Below are positions 43,861 to 52,908 of a DNA stretch of 64,000 nt, piece by piece. How positions within the stretch are numbered: position 1 is the stretch's first letter; each line of letters begins with the position of its first letter. Under the pieces are notes generated by a model. That model was given only the letters and a program-made list of their open reading frames with translations. It did not search any database and was not told the DNA's origin. Source of the DNA: Marivita sp046591575 (GTDB taxonomy: Bacteria; Pseudomonadota; Alphaproteobacteria; Rhodobacterales; Rhodobacteraceae). Made by a program: the position numbers and the translations under genes. The DNA lies in the NCBI RefSeq assembly GCF_046591575.1, contig NZ_JBIQWA010000008.1, positions 124,001-188,000 on the forward strand, in the 5' to 3' direction.

Positions 43861-45271
43861 AAAACAGTTCCGGCAGGTAGAAGACGATCTGCGGGAAAAT
43901 GTACATGAGCAGCATCGACAGGATCACACACACAAGGAACGGCAGGCATCCTGCGAAAATCTCGGTCAGTTTGACCTGCGGCGGAGCAATCCCTTTGAGA
44001 TAATAGGCCGACATTGCCATTGGCGGGGTTAAGAAACTGGTTTGCAGGTTAAGCGCCACCAGCACGCCAAAAAACAGAGGGTCGATTTCGAAGATGGCGA
44101 GAAGCGGCAGGAAGATTGGTACGAAGATGATGATGATCTCGGACCATTCCAGCGGCCAGCCCAGCAGGAAGATAATAAGCTGTGCGAGGATCAGGAACAT
44201 GATGGGCGTCAGGTTCAGCGATTGTACGAATTCGCTGATCACATGTTCGCCGCCAAGATAGGAAAAGACCGACGAGAACGTGTAGGAGCCGACGAAAAGC
44301 CAGCACACCATCGCGGTGGTCCGCACCGTCAGATAGACGCTTTCGCGCAGCCGCTGCCATGTCATCGCGCGGTAGATCAGCGCCAGAAGGATACCACCAA
44401 GCGCACCAATGGAGGCTGCTTCGGTCGGGGTGGCAAGGCCAAAGAGGATCGAGCCCAGAACCGCCAGGATGAGGAAGGCCAGTGGCAAAAAGGACGTGAC
44501 CATCATCATGATGAGCTTGCCCTTGGGGACGTCCGGAATGTCGTCGACAGTGGGCTTGGGGGCGACGCTGGGTTGCAGGATCGACCGGCCCACCACATAA
44601 ACAAGATAAAGCCCGGTGAGCGTCAGCCCCGGTAATAGCGCCCCGGCGTAAAGCCGCACAATCGACACGTTGGAGGCCGCCGCATAGACAATCAGCATGA
44701 TCGACGGCGGGATTAGGATGCCCAACGTACCACCCGCGCAGATGATGCCCGAGGCGAAACTGTGCGAATAACGCGCTTTGAGCATCGCCGGCAGCGCCAA
44801 GAGCCCCATCAGCGTGACCACCGCGCCGACGATGCCGGTTGCAGTGGCGAAAAGCGCGCAGGTGATAAGTGCTGCAACCCCCATCGAGCCCGGTACGTTG
44901 CGCGAGGCGATGTTGAGCGTATCGAACAGGCGCGTAACGATATTGGCGCGCTCTACGATATAGCCCATGAACAGGAAAAGCGGTACTGCCGTCAGCACCT
45001 CGTTCGACATTACCGTATAGGTCTGATTGACGAAAAGATCGAATATCCGGTTGTTGAATAACCCTTCGATCCAAAGGCTGGTGCTGTCCCACCAACTTGC
45101 CGTTTCGGCCTCAAGCCGGTCATAAGCGCGCCACATGCGGCGTTCGTCGAAATAGGCGTAATAGCCAAAGCCGATGCCCATGGCCATCAGCGTAAAGGCG
45201 ATCGGAAATCCCAAAAAGACAAAGACAATGAACAAGCCCAGCATGAACAGGGCGACCTGGGGATCGGTCAT
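43853..45271 (-). CDS. dctM: TRAP transporter large permease (DctM family)
   Basis: A 472-residue inner membrane protein with about 12-13 helices, carrying secondary transport of an organic acid with Na+ or H+. Family regions include GFPIAFTLMAMG near the start, ICAGGTLGILIPPSIMLIVY, LATPTEAASIGALGG and LQTSFLTPPMAMSAYYLKG. The ATG at 45271 overlaps the dctQ stop (ATGA). Membership of the large-subunit type used by TakP-like systems is suggested by its extended loop at about residues 45-75. Confidence 0.93.
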   Translation of the reverse strand: MTDPQVALFMLGLFIVFVFLGFPIAFTLMAMGIGFGYYAYFDERRMWRAYDRLEAETASWWDSTSLWIEGLFNNRIFDLFVNQTYTVMSNEVLTAVPLFLFMGYIVERANIVTRLFDTLNIASRNVPGSMGVAALITCALFATATGIVGAVVTLMGLLALPAMLKARYSHSFASGIICAGGTLGILIPPSIMLIVYAAASNVSIVRLYAGALLPGLTLTGLYLVYVVGRSILQPSVAPKPTVDDIPDVPKGKLIMMMVTSFLPLAFLILAVLGSILFGLATPTEAASIGALGGILLALIYRAMTWQRLRESVYLTVRTTAMVCWLFVGSYTFSSVFSYLGGEHVISEFVQSLNLTPIMFLILAQLIIFLLGWPLEWSEIIIIFVPIFLPLLAIFEIDPLFFGVLVALNLQTSFLTPPMAMSAYYLKGIAPPQVKLTEIFAGCLPFLVCVILSMLLMYIFPQIVFYLPELFYG

Positions 45272-45870
45272 GGATGGGCGTCCTTTTCGGCTTCTGCGGC
45301 CTTCTGCATCAGCAGATCCTCGGTTTCGAACACGTCCTCGTCGGCCTTGAGCCAGACGCCCGTGCGAATGCAATGAATGCAGCGCATGACTTCTGCGATG
45401 CCCTGAATGAACAACAGGATACCGGCAGCCACCATCGCGGTCTTGAACTGGTAGATCGGAATGCCGGCCGGGCTGTTGACCGACACTTCGCCGTATTGCC
45501 AGGATCGGTCAGCGTATTTCCAGCCCGCCAGGATCAGCGCCAACACGCCGGGAAAGAAGAAAACGAAATAAAGCACAAGATCGACCCGCGCCTGCCAGCG
45601 CGTCGACCAGAGCCGATAGAGAAAATCGCCCCGTACATGGCCCCCGCGCGACAGCGTATAGGCCCCGCCCATCATGAAAAGCGTGCCATACATGATGAAA
45701 GACACATCAAGCGCCCAGACCGTGGGATTATTAAAGAGGTAGCGCACAACCACCTCATACCCTGTGCCCACTGCCATGAAGATAATCAGCCAGGCAAAGG
45801 ATTTGCCGAACCACGCGGACAGGGCGTCGGCAAAGCGGATATAACTCAGCAAGGGTCCGTCCTTCCCCAA
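45268..45870 (-). CDS. dctQ: TRAP transporter small permease (DctQ family)
   Basis: A 200-residue membrane protein with four helices and the DctQ family segment AVGTGYEVVVRYLFNNPTVW, then DVSFIMYGTLFMMGGAYTL. The C-terminal tail is long and charged. The start is uncertain: TTG 45870 gives the full length, but TTG 45852, with GGGGAAGGA in front, is as good. It forms the membrane complex with DctM. Confidence 0.88.
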   Translation of the reverse strand: MGKDGPLLSYIRFADALSAWFGKSFAWLIIFMAVGTGYEVVVRYLFNNPTVWALDVSFIMYGTLFMMGGAYTLSRGGHVRGDFLYRLWSTRWQARVDLVLYFVFFFPGVLALILAGWKYADRSWQYGEVSVNSPAGIPIYQFKTAMVAAGILLFIQGIAEVMRCIHCIRTGVWLKADEDVFETEDLLMQKAAEAEKDAHP

Positions 45871-45876
45871 AGGTGT

Positions 45877-45903
45877 GACCCCCGCCCTGAGCGGGAAGGG
45901 GTC
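45877..45903 (-). other. Hairpin between dctP and dctQ
   Basis: The 40-bp gap contains CCCGC (45881-45885), a 5-nt loop and GCGGG (45891-45895), flanked by partly complementary GACC and GGTC ends. Stem-loops in this place often protect the upstream binding-protein transcript, so DctP could be made in excess over the permeases. No T-tract follows. Confidence 0.35.
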
Positions 45904-45910
45904 GTTTGGA

Positions 45911-47041
45911 TTACAGGTTCAGCTTGCCGGGGAAGTAATGCTCGTAAGCGAGCGTATAGTCGGGCGAGTTCATCAACTCGTAATAGACCACCTGGTCGAC
46001 CCATGCGCGCTGGCTGTCGAGGCACTTCTTCATGAAGGGATCCTGCTCCAGCTCTGGGATAAGTTCGTCCCAGGCGTCAAGTTGGGCCGCAAGAATCTCT
46101 TCCGAGGTCCGCTGCACATCGACACCGGCCTCGTCGCGCAGATAGGCCAGATCGGCCGAGTAGCGCCGCGCTGCCTTGGCGGTATTGGCGGTGGAGACGG
46201 CCTCGACACCGTGGATCAGGATCGCCCTCAGATCGGGCTCCATATCTTCCATCGTCAAGCCATTGAACAGGAATTCAAAGCTTTCTGACGCCTGATGATA
46301 CGAGGACAGGATGTAGTTCTTGGCGACGTCCTGCGCACCGAAATCGCGGTCCGAAGAGGGGTTGTTGAACTCGAACGCGTCGATCACACCACGCTCCATC
46401 GCGGGCACGATCTCACCACCGGGAAGCTGCGCCACCGACATGCCGAGTTTGTTCATCAGATCGGCGGCAAGCCCCACAGTGCGGTACTTGAAACCATCGA
46501 GATCAGACACCTGACTGACCGGGTCCTTGAACCAGCCAAAGGGCTGTGCGGGCATTGGGAAAGCCATGTAGCCGTCCACGTCAAGGCCCATGATGTCCTG
46601 CGTGAGTTCATCATAAAGCGCCTTGCCGCCACCTTCGTAGAACCAGTTCAGCATCGTGGTGGCCGAACCCCCAAAAACCGGCCCGGTGCCAAAGAGCGAG
46701 GCCGCCTTGTTCTTGCCATACCAGTAGACCGGCACGTCGTGACCGATATCCAGAAGCCCGTCATTGACTGCATCAAGCACCTGAAACGCGCCGACGACGG
46801 CACCGGCTGGCAGCAGATCGATCTTGAGCCGCCCGCCTGCCATCGCCTCGACGCGGGTGACGTAATCCTGTGCCATTTCCTGCCAGATGTTGGAGGCAGG
46901 CCAAGATGTCTGCATCTTGAGGACCATCGGTGCCTGCGCCAAAACCGCTGGCGCGGCAAGGCCCGCAACCCCTGCGGCACTGCCGCCAAGGGCTGCTTTT
47001 CTCAAAAAGGATCGGCGTCCCATCTTATTGGTATCTGTCAT
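45911..47041 (-). CDS. dctP: TRAP substrate-binding protein (DctP/TakP family)
   Basis: A 376-residue periplasmic binding protein with a Tat signal peptide (MGRRSFLRKAALGG, twin Arg at 9-10). The mature part has the TakP-group marks: LKMQTSWPASNIWQEMAQDY near its start, GHDVPVYWYGKN, and the ligand-binding stretch GGEIVPAMERGVIDAFEFNN. This subgroup includes alpha-keto acid binders of Rhodobacter, so a 2-oxo or related carboxylate ligand is plausible. It is first in the operon. Confidence 0.92.
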   Translation of the reverse strand: MTDTNKMGRRSFLRKAALGGSAAGVAGLAAPAVLAQAPMVLKMQTSWPASNIWQEMAQDYVTRVEAMAGGRLKIDLLPAGAVVGAFQVLDAVNDGLLDIGHDVPVYWYGKNKAASLFGTGPVFGGSATTMLNWFYEGGGKALYDELTQDIMGLDVDGYMAFPMPAQPFGWFKDPVSQVSDLDGFKYRTVGLAADLMNKLGMSVAQLPGGEIVPAMERGVIDAFEFNNPSSDRDFGAQDVAKNYILSSYHQASESFEFLFNGLTMEDMEPDLRAILIHGVEAVSTANTAKAARRYSADLAYLRDEAGVDVQRTSEEILAAQLDAWDELIPELEQDPFMKKCLDSQRAWVDQVVYYELMNSPDYTLAYEHYFPGKLNL

Positions 47042-47353
47042 TTTCTACCTCCCCGTGAAAATGAATCGGCGCAGCACAGTGGCGCGCACGATTTGCATTG
47101 TCCAATCTGGTCGAACTCCCCCCGACCAGCGGTGCCACACTTTCACCGCACTGTGCGGATATCAAGGAAAAACTTTAGAATTGCGAAGCACTTCTACTTT
47201 AAGGCGTCAGGCAGGATCGGTGGCTATTCCAAAGACAACCTTAGCGATTGGAATGCGTATTTCCCCCCCCTTGTCAGAGGCTCACGCGGTCCTCACCGTG
47301 TAGGCGAAGTTCTGTCCAAATCGTCCGGACAAATCCAGGCCACTCAGGTGGTA
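47042..47353. other. Intergenic region upstream of dctP
   Basis: A 312-bp stretch between the dctP start and the ask stop. It holds the inverted repeat listed at 47107-47129 and presumably the TRAP operon promoter reading leftward. I see no gene and no clear terminator for the ectoine operon, which ends at its right-hand side. Confidence 0.5.
47107..47129. promoter_or_regulatory. Inverted repeat, candidate operator of the TRAP operon
   Basis: CTGGTCG (47107-47113) and CGACCAG (47123-47129) are perfect 7-bp arms 9 nt apart, about 65-90 nt upstream of the dctP start. The TGGTC...GACCA core resembles operators of GntR-type regulators, many of which control TRAP operons. No such regulator gene is adjacent. 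Confidence 0.4.
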
Positions 47354-48781
47354 TCACGCAGCGGCCTGGACCGGCATGTCGTTCTTTTGATCAACCAAAG
47401 CGTTGTGCAATGCGGCAATTGCTGGGTTCACGAATTGCCGTTCCAGAATGAACTGCACATCGACATTGCGCGGGCCTTGGCTGGCACCGATGACTTCCAG
47501 TCCCGCATCGGCGATCGCTTGCAATCCGCGGGTCAGAACCGACAATCCAGCCAAATCACGCCCGATCACCGACGCCATGCCAATCGCGCGCGAGGAGATT
47601 TCAGCAGCAGGGTACAGGCTTGCAAGGTCTTTCTCGACTCGGCGCAGCACCTTCATGGATGTATCGACATAATGCGTGATCGTGTTGGCATTGGACACTT
47701 TCGAGACAATGCGCACATCGTGCCGTGTCAGTATATTGAGGATTGCGCTGTCATATCCTTTGACACCCACCATATCCTGCTCGAACAGCTCTAGCGCGAA
47801 AAGCTCCAGTCCGGTCACGATTTCAACCGCCGCCGTTTCCGGGGCTTGATCGTCGATCAAGGTGCCTGGGTCATCGGGCTCAAAGGCGTTGGTGACGCGC
47901 AATGGAACTTCGGCCTGTCGCAGGGTTTTCGCCGCTTTGGGGTGGATCGCTTCCATTCCCATATTGGACAGCTGATCGGCAACATCGTAATTCGTGCGCC
48001 CCAACTTGCGGACAGACTTGATGCCCGGAAGATTTGGATCAGCGGAAGACAGTTGAAATTCCTTGTGAATGATCGCCTCGCGCGCCCCGGTCAACGCTGC
48101 CAGTTGGGAAAACGTAACCTCGGAGTAGCCGCGATCATATTGGCTCATCAGACCTTCAGCGCATTGCGCATAGCCTGTCACGATGGGCATTTCCGTCGAG
48201 GGGTCAATGCCGTCCATCGCGGTCCGAATCCGCTCCTCAAGGGTGACATTCCCTTCCTGGCGCCAACCGGACAGATCGACAAACCGCGCGTTCACCTGCG
48301 CGCGTTGCAACATCAGCGTTGTGACAAAGGCGGAATGTGCCTCCCCCAGACCAGAGAGCAACTCGCGTGTTTGCGCCATGTTCTCTGACAGGCGGAAATG
48401 CCCATAAGAACACAAGCGCTGCAGGTCGATCAGGCAATTGCGGGCATTGAGCAGGCGATCATCGACAAAAGCGTTGGCACGTTCAATGTCGGCAGAATTG
48501 CCAAGCACCTGACTATGCGCGTCCGTCATCGCCTCGGACACGCGATCCAGACATTCAAACCAGCCATGATCGCTATCCTGGTTGGCAAAGGCGGCAAACA
48601 CTCCGGGCTGGCCGGTTTTTTTGTGCTCCAGCAAAAGATTGGTGATGCCGCTAAAGGCGGACACCACAAAAATACGCCCATAAAGCGCGTCGCCTTCGCG
48701 GCCTCGGATGATCAGACTGTCGCACAGTTCATTGATACGGCTCATGGATGTGCCGCCGATTTTTTCTACGGTGTGGCTCAT
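47354..48781 (-). CDS. ask: Ectoine-type aspartate kinase (Ask_Ect)
   Basis: A 475-residue aspartate kinase, first step from aspartate toward ectoine. The N-terminal kinase motif is VEKIGGTSM (residues 5-13), with SGWRQEGNVTLEERI and VTGYAQCAEG in the catalytic domain. Two ACT domains lie at about residues 325-465. The VEKIGGTSM start and the place behind ectC mark the specialised Ask_Ect group, which escapes normal lysine/threonine feedback. The ATG at 48781 is preferred (GAGGA 9 nt upstream); an ATG at 48790 is in frame. Confidence 0.93.
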   Translation of the reverse strand: MSHTVEKIGGTSMSRINELCDSLIIRGREGDALYGRIFVVSAFSGITNLLLEHKKTGQPGVFAAFANQDSDHGWFECLDRVSEAMTDAHSQVLGNSADIERANAFVDDRLLNARNCLIDLQRLCSYGHFRLSENMAQTRELLSGLGEAHSAFVTTLMLQRAQVNARFVDLSGWRQEGNVTLEERIRTAMDGIDPSTEMPIVTGYAQCAEGLMSQYDRGYSEVTFSQLAALTGAREAIIHKEFQLSSADPNLPGIKSVRKLGRTNYDVADQLSNMGMEAIHPKAAKTLRQAEVPLRVTNAFEPDDPGTLIDDQAPETAAVEIVTGLELFALELFEQDMVGVKGYDSAILNILTRHDVRIVSKVSNANTITHYVDTSMKVLRRVEKDLASLYPAAEISSRAIGMASVIGRDLAGLSVLTRGLQAIADAGLEVIGASQGPRNVDVQFILERQFVNPAIAALHNALVDQKNDMPVQAAA

Positions 48782-48782
48782 G

Positions 48783-49178
48783 TCAGGCATCCTCTGCGGG
48801 TGCGTAAGAACCGTCTTCACGATGCACCTCTGTGCCGGTGACAGGGGGATTAAAGACACAGGCCATGACCAGTTCTTCTTCCGCCCGAAGTGTATGACGG
48901 TCGTGCTCGTTCAGCGCGTACATCACACCCGGATGGATCTGATGCGTTTCGCCAGTTGCAAGATCGGTGATCGAACCTTTGCCCTGCACGCAATACACGC
49001 TTTCAAAGTGATGCTTGTATTCGAACGTGTGTTCGGACCCGGCGTCCAGAAAGGTGATGTGAAAGGAAAAACCCATTCCGTCATCGGCCAACAACATTCG
49101 CACAGATGACCAATTCGCATCTGTCACCACGCGGTTGCGTTCGGTTTTGACAATTTCATTGAAGTCACGGACGATCAT
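48783..49178 (-). CDS. ectC: L-ectoine synthase EctC
   Basis: A 131-residue cupin-type enzyme that cyclises N-gamma-acetyl-diaminobutyrate to ectoine. Family sequence is clear: MIVRDFNEIVKTERNRVVT at the start, MGFSFHITFLDAGSEHTFEY, ESVYCVQGKGSITDLATGET, and HPGVMYALNEHDRHTLRA. It starts 3 nt after ectB, and the ask start lies just beyond its stop. Confidence 0.98.
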   Translation of the reverse strand: MIVRDFNEIVKTERNRVVTDANWSSVRMLLADDGMGFSFHITFLDAGSEHTFEYKHHFESVYCVQGKGSITDLATGETHQIHPGVMYALNEHDRHTLRAEEELVMACVFNPPVTGTEVHREDGSYAPAEDA

Positions 49179-49181
49179 GAA

Positions 49182-50480
49182 TCATTCTCCCGCCATTGCG
49201 TGTTTTTCTTGTCCAACCGTCACGTCCCATGTCGCATCCTTTAGGATTTCAAGACCGGTCTGCAAGGTAGCATCCGGAATTGTCAAAGGAGCAAGCACCT
49301 TCACGACTTCGTCGTAGGCACCGGATGTTTCGATGATCAGGCCCTTTTCAAACGCCCTTGCGCAGATCTCCTCGGCCAAGTCGCCCGACCCAACATCAAC
49401 GCCCTGCATCATGCCACGCCCCTTCAGCGTCGCCCCCGGGACAAGCGCTGCCACGTCCTGCAACCCTTCGGTCAGGGCTTCTGATTTCTTGGCGATGTCA
49501 TGCTCGAAGGAATCATCAGACCAGAATTTTTCCAAAGCGACCCGTGCCGTTACAAATGCATGTGTGTTGCCCCGGAATGTGCCGTTGTGTTCTGCTGGTT
49601 TCCAGATGTCGTGTTTTGGCTTCACCAACAACGCCGCGAAGGGCAAGCCCATTCCGGAAAAGCTCTTTGCCATCGGGATCAAATCGGGCTCTATCCCCAT
49701 CTTTTCGAATGAGAAGAACGTGCCGGTGCGACCGCAACCGGCCTGGATGTCATCAATAATCAACAACGCACCGTGCTTTTTGGCCAGCTTGGCGATGCCG
49801 CGCAGCCACTTCGTTGATGCGGCGTTCAGGCCGCCTTCGCCTTGAACGGGTTCGACGATGAACGCAGCCGGAGCATCCACACCGCTTGACGGGTTTTCCA
49901 ACAAGGTTTCGATCTGCGCCAAGGTATCGGCATCATTGCCGAACGCGCCTTCGAACGGCATCCGCGAAACACCGCACAGCGGCCCACCGCCGGCCCCGTC
50001 CCGCTTGGCAGCGTTGCCTGTGCAGGACAACGCGCCCATCGTCATTCCGTGAAATCCGTTGGTAAAGGCGATGATATTGCGGCGACCTGTTACTTTACGC
50101 GCCAGTTTCATTGCTGCTTCGACGGCATTGGTGCCGGTTGGACCGGTCATCATAACTTTGTAGTCCATACCGCGCGGTTTCAGAATGATATTTTCAAACG
50201 CGGCAAGAAACTGGGCTTTTGCGTCGGTGTGCATGTCCAGGCCATGGGTGACACCGTCGGCCATGATATGATCGACCAGCGCTTTTTTCATGTCTGGATC
50301 GTTGTGTCCGTAGTTAAGCGAAGAACATCCGGCGAGGAAATCAATATAGGTCCGACCGGACTCATCCGTCATTTCAGCGCCTTGGGCTTTGACGAAGGTG
50401 GTTTCAAAGCTTCGGCAATATGACCGGGCTTCGCTTTCGCGGCGTTCAAATATTGTCTCTGAGGTCATGTCTTTAGGCAT
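49182..50480 (-). CDS. ectB: Diaminobutyrate-2-oxoglutarate aminotransferase EctB
   Basis: A 432-residue class III PLP aminotransferase making L-2,4-diaminobutyrate from aspartate semialdehyde. Visible are the PLP-binding region MMTGPTGTNAVEAAMKLARK, the Asp of LLIIDDIQAGCGRTGTFFS and the Schiff-base Lys in IPMAKSFSGMGLP. GAAAGGAAAAG precedes its ATG. Length and context match EctB. Confidence 0.98.
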   Translation of the reverse strand: MPKDMTSETIFERRESEARSYCRSFETTFVKAQGAEMTDESGRTYIDFLAGCSSLNYGHNDPDMKKALVDHIMADGVTHGLDMHTDAKAQFLAAFENIILKPRGMDYKVMMTGPTGTNAVEAAMKLARKVTGRRNIIAFTNGFHGMTMGALSCTGNAAKRDGAGGGPLCGVSRMPFEGAFGNDADTLAQIETLLENPSSGVDAPAAFIVEPVQGEGGLNAASTKWLRGIAKLAKKHGALLIIDDIQAGCGRTGTFFSFEKMGIEPDLIPMAKSFSGMGLPFAALLVKPKHDIWKPAEHNGTFRGNTHAFVTARVALEKFWSDDSFEHDIAKKSEALTEGLQDVAALVPGATLKGRGMMQGVDVGSGDLAEEICARAFEKGLIIETSGAYDEVVKVLAPLTIPDATLQTGLEILKDATWDVTVGQEKHAMAGE

Positions 50481-50531
50481 AGCTTTTCCTTTCGCATTCG
50501 ATGCGTTGGATAATTGGGGTCAGTGTTGATT

Positions 50532-51065
50532 TCAGGCTGCGTGTTGCAGCGTGCCGCGTTCGGGAAGCGTGATCGTGACCATGTGTTCGGTCTCGTGCTG
50601 GCCGGCAAAATGCGCGTCCCGGTCGAAATGTGATGCGTGCTGCAAATCGCCGCCGACGGCGAATGCAAAGCTTTTGAACAAGGCCCATGACGCGTCGTTG
50701 TCGCGCGTGATCGTGGTTTTGAGCGCGACCGCATCGCGAGCGCTATCGCGATTGATCAGCTCCAGAAGCATTTTCTTGCCAAGCCCCAGCCCGCGCGCAT
50801 TCGGGCTGACAGCAACCTGCCAGACGAAAAGCTCTTTGGTGTTGGGAATAATGTGGCCAGAGATCCAGCCCAAGATGGCACCCTCGAATTCGGCGACCAC
50901 GCAGGTATCGCGAAAATGATCCGCTTGGATCAGATTTGCATACATCGAGTTCTCGTCAAGAGGTTTGCAGCTTTTGATCAAGCTCCAGATATCTGCGCCG
51001 TCGCTAGGGTCTGGCGTGCGTAGGCGAAGGCTCGGGGTGGTCGAAGCGGTCATATCTTCGGGCAT
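50532..51065 (-). CDS. ectA: Diaminobutyrate acetyltransferase EctA
   Basis: A 177-residue GNAT acetyltransferase that makes N-gamma-acetyl-diaminobutyrate. The acetyl-CoA loop is in VSPNARGLGLGKKMLLELI, and the EctA-typical LRTPDPSDGADIWSLIKSC and NSMYANLIQADHFRDT segments are near the start. TGAGGA precedes the ATG at 51065. It is the first gene of ectABC-ask. Confidence 0.97.
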   Translation of the reverse strand: MPEDMTASTTPSLRLRTPDPSDGADIWSLIKSCKPLDENSMYANLIQADHFRDTCVVAEFEGAILGWISGHIIPNTKELFVWQVAVSPNARGLGLGKKMLLELINRDSARDAVALKTTITRDNDASWALFKSFAFAVGGDLQHASHFDRDAHFAGQHETEHMVTITLPERGTLQHAA

Positions 51066-51297
51066 GGGTCCTCATCAAAATTGCTGCTTCGTAGATAAAG
51101 GACTGAAAAAATAATTCAACCAGTGAAGCACAATTTTGTGCGCTTATACGGAAATTTAGGCAAAAAACCCCCATAAATGTAAAAAACTCCACAAAAATAG
51201 CTTAGCATTCTGAATGGTATCCTTAGTAAAGCTAATATATTTTCTAAATATACTTCGTACGTTGAAATTTCTGCAGATGCTGTGGCATAATCCGTTT
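51066..51297. promoter_or_regulatory. AT-rich divergent promoter region of ectABC-ask and the MarR gene
   Basis: A markedly AT-rich stretch of about 230 bp in an otherwise GC-rich window. It must contain the osmotically controlled ect promoter (leftward) and the regulator promoter (rightward). A GCACAA-TT-TTGTGC inverted repeat lies at 51128-51141. Confidence 0.55.
51128..51141. promoter_or_regulatory. Inverted repeat, candidate EctR operator
   Basis: 6-bp arms GCACAA and TTGTGC with a 2-nt spacer, about 63-76 bp upstream of ectA, within the divergent region. The location suits binding by the neighbouring MarR-type regulator. The repeat is short, so chance cannot be excluded. Confidence 0.3.
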
Positions 51298-51798
51298 ATG
51301 GAAAGCCCGTCTTCGGAACGCATTGATGAATGCCTCATTGCCCTGCGGCGCATTCTGCGCGCGACGTCGATGTACGATCGCGAACTTGCCAACGCGACAG
51401 GTGTCACACCAGCGCAGCTGCGGGTTCTGCAGCTTTTGGATTTCAAAGACAACTTTACGATGACGCCAAAGGCTTTGGCCGCCCAGATGGGCATTGCGCA
51501 GGCCACCGTGACGGCCATCATCGACAAACTGCAAGCGTCTGGTATGCTGACACGCAACCGGTCGGAAACCGACCGGCGTCAGACAAATCTGGCAATCACA
51601 GAGGTCGGCCGTGCAACCGTGCACGCCGCGCCAGACGCTCTTCAACAACGGTTTGTGCGCGCCTTTGATCGGATGCATGATTGGGAGCAATCCCAGCTTG
51701 TTGCATCCTTGCAACGCGTCGCATCCATGTTGGATGCCAATGATCTTGATGCATCACCGGTGCTCACAACGCGGGAACTTCATGCATCGACAAAGTGA
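51298..51798 (+). CDS. ectR: MarR-family regulator, EctR-type
   Basis: A 166-residue winged-helix regulator. The DNA-binding part is at about residues 40-110 (TPAQLRVLQLLDFKDNFTMT, KALAAQMGIAQATVTAIIDK, then the wing RSETDRRQTNLAITE). EctR-type MarR proteins commonly sit divergent from ectABC and repress it. ATG 51298 is chosen by comparison with MarR length; ATGs at 51277 and 51214 are in frame. No good ribosome binding site decides between them. Confidence 0.8.
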   Translation: MESPSSERIDECLIALRRILRATSMYDRELANATGVTPAQLRVLQLLDFKDNFTMTPKALAAQMGIAQATVTAIIDKLQASGMLTRNRSETDRRQTNLAITEVGRATVHAAPDALQQRFVRAFDRMHDWEQSQLVASLQRVASMLDANDLDASPVLTTRELHASTK

Positions 51799-51869
51799 AC
51801 CGGACGCGATGTTCGTGGTGTGTGCGTATCGTTTGAAACCCATTTGTCAAACAGCGCGCTTAACTGGTT

Positions 51870-51883
51870 TTGACTTTGATCAA
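51870..51883 (+). promoter_or_regulatory. Dnr/Fnr-type binding site upstream of nirX
   Basis: TTGACTTTGATCAA matches the TTGAY-N4-RTCAA palindrome bound by FNR, NNR and DNR regulators, 117 bp before the nirX start. The site suggests activation under low oxygen or nitric oxide, together with the nirI/nirS site at 57338. Confidence 0.7.
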
Positions 51884-51999
51884 GGTCTCTCCGCGCATAG
51901 GTGCTAAGCATCCTTCAGAGGAGTTGCTACGCGGGTCGAACCGTGCCGATACAGTGCGTGAATGTAAGGTGCGGCGGTCGTCAGGCGGGAGGATAACAG

Positions 52000-52908
52000 G
52001 TGACACAATCTGTCTGGACGCGACGTAGAGTTCTGCAAATAGCGGCTGCGCTGCCATTTGCAGGCGTATCAGCACATGCATGGGCGGAAGCGCCGGTTGC
52101 GCAGTGGCGTGGCACGGCTTTGGGCGCTGACTCGCAAATCGTGCTGTCCGGTTTGGATCAGGATGAGGCCGCCCCTGTTTTCGCGCTAGTGCGTGACGAG
52201 ATCGCGCGCCTTGAAAGCATCTTTAGCCTCTATGACCGAATGTCAGAGCTGTCGCGATTGAACTCAGACAAGACTTTGGCGCGCCCGTCGCCAGAGCTGA
52301 TTGAGGTGCTTGATCTGTCGCACACGGTCTGGTCCGCTTCGTTCGGAGCATTTGACCCAACGGTGCAGCCGCTGTGGCAGGCGCGCGCGATGGACCTGGA
52401 ACAGCCAGCTGACAAGTATACCTTTGCTGATGTTCTGTTTTCATCTGACCTTGTCACCCTTCGGCCGAATATGGCGCTCACGCTGAACGGAGTTGCGCAG
52501 GGGTATATCACTGACCAAATCGCCGACATGCTACGAGGGCAGGGTTTGGTCGATGTTGTGGTCGACGCAGGCGAGCAGCGGGTGCTGGGCACGCGACCGG
52601 ATGGAACCGCTTGGCGGGCGGGTGTTGCGGATTCTGCCGGTCAGGTTGTTAAGATGATATCACTACGGGATCACGCGCTTGCCACATCTTCGGGTGCGGG
52701 AACCCTGCTGGGGCAGGGGGCGGGGCATATCCTTGACGCGCGAACGGGAGTGTCGGCGGACCTGTGGTCCACGCTTAGCATCACGCATGATCATGCGGCG
52801 GTTGCCGATGCCGTTTCGACAGCCGCCTGTTGTTTGACCGAGACCGAAACCGACCATCTTTTGAAAGCGTTTGACGGTGCGAAAATCGCCTATCGGGCAA
52901 AAAGCTAG
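52000..52908 (+). CDS. nirX: NirX, ApbE-type FAD:protein FMN transferase
   Basis: A 302-residue periplasmic flavin transferase with a Tat signal (TRRRVLQIAAAL, Arg 8-10). The ApbE marks are EIARLESIFSLYDRMSELSR, LTLNGVAQGYITDQIA and DAGEQRVLGTRPDG, and a GHILDARTGVSA segment. It attaches FMN by a Thr-phosphoester bond; the natural target here is NirI, encoded nearby. GGAGG precedes the GTG start. NosX/NirX proteins belong to this family, and Paracoccus nirX also lies beside nirI. Confidence 0.88.
   Translation: MTQSVWTRRRVLQIAAALPFAGVSAHAWAEAPVAQWRGTALGADSQIVLSGLDQDEAAPVFALVRDEIARLESIFSLYDRMSELSRLNSDKTLARPSPELIEVLDLSHTVWSASFGAFDPTVQPLWQARAMDLEQPADKYTFADVLFSSDLVTLRPNMALTLNGVAQGYITDQIADMLRGQGLVDVVVDAGEQRVLGTRPDGTAWRAGVADSAGQVVKMISLRDHALATSSGAGTLLGQGAGHILDARTGVSADLWSTLSITHDHAAVADAVSTAACCLTETETDHLLKAFDGAKIAYRAKS

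Noticed and set aside
46295..47794. 499-residue plus-strand frame across dctP and ask
   Set aside because: It runs antisense through two recognised genes and the gap between them, with no family resemblance.
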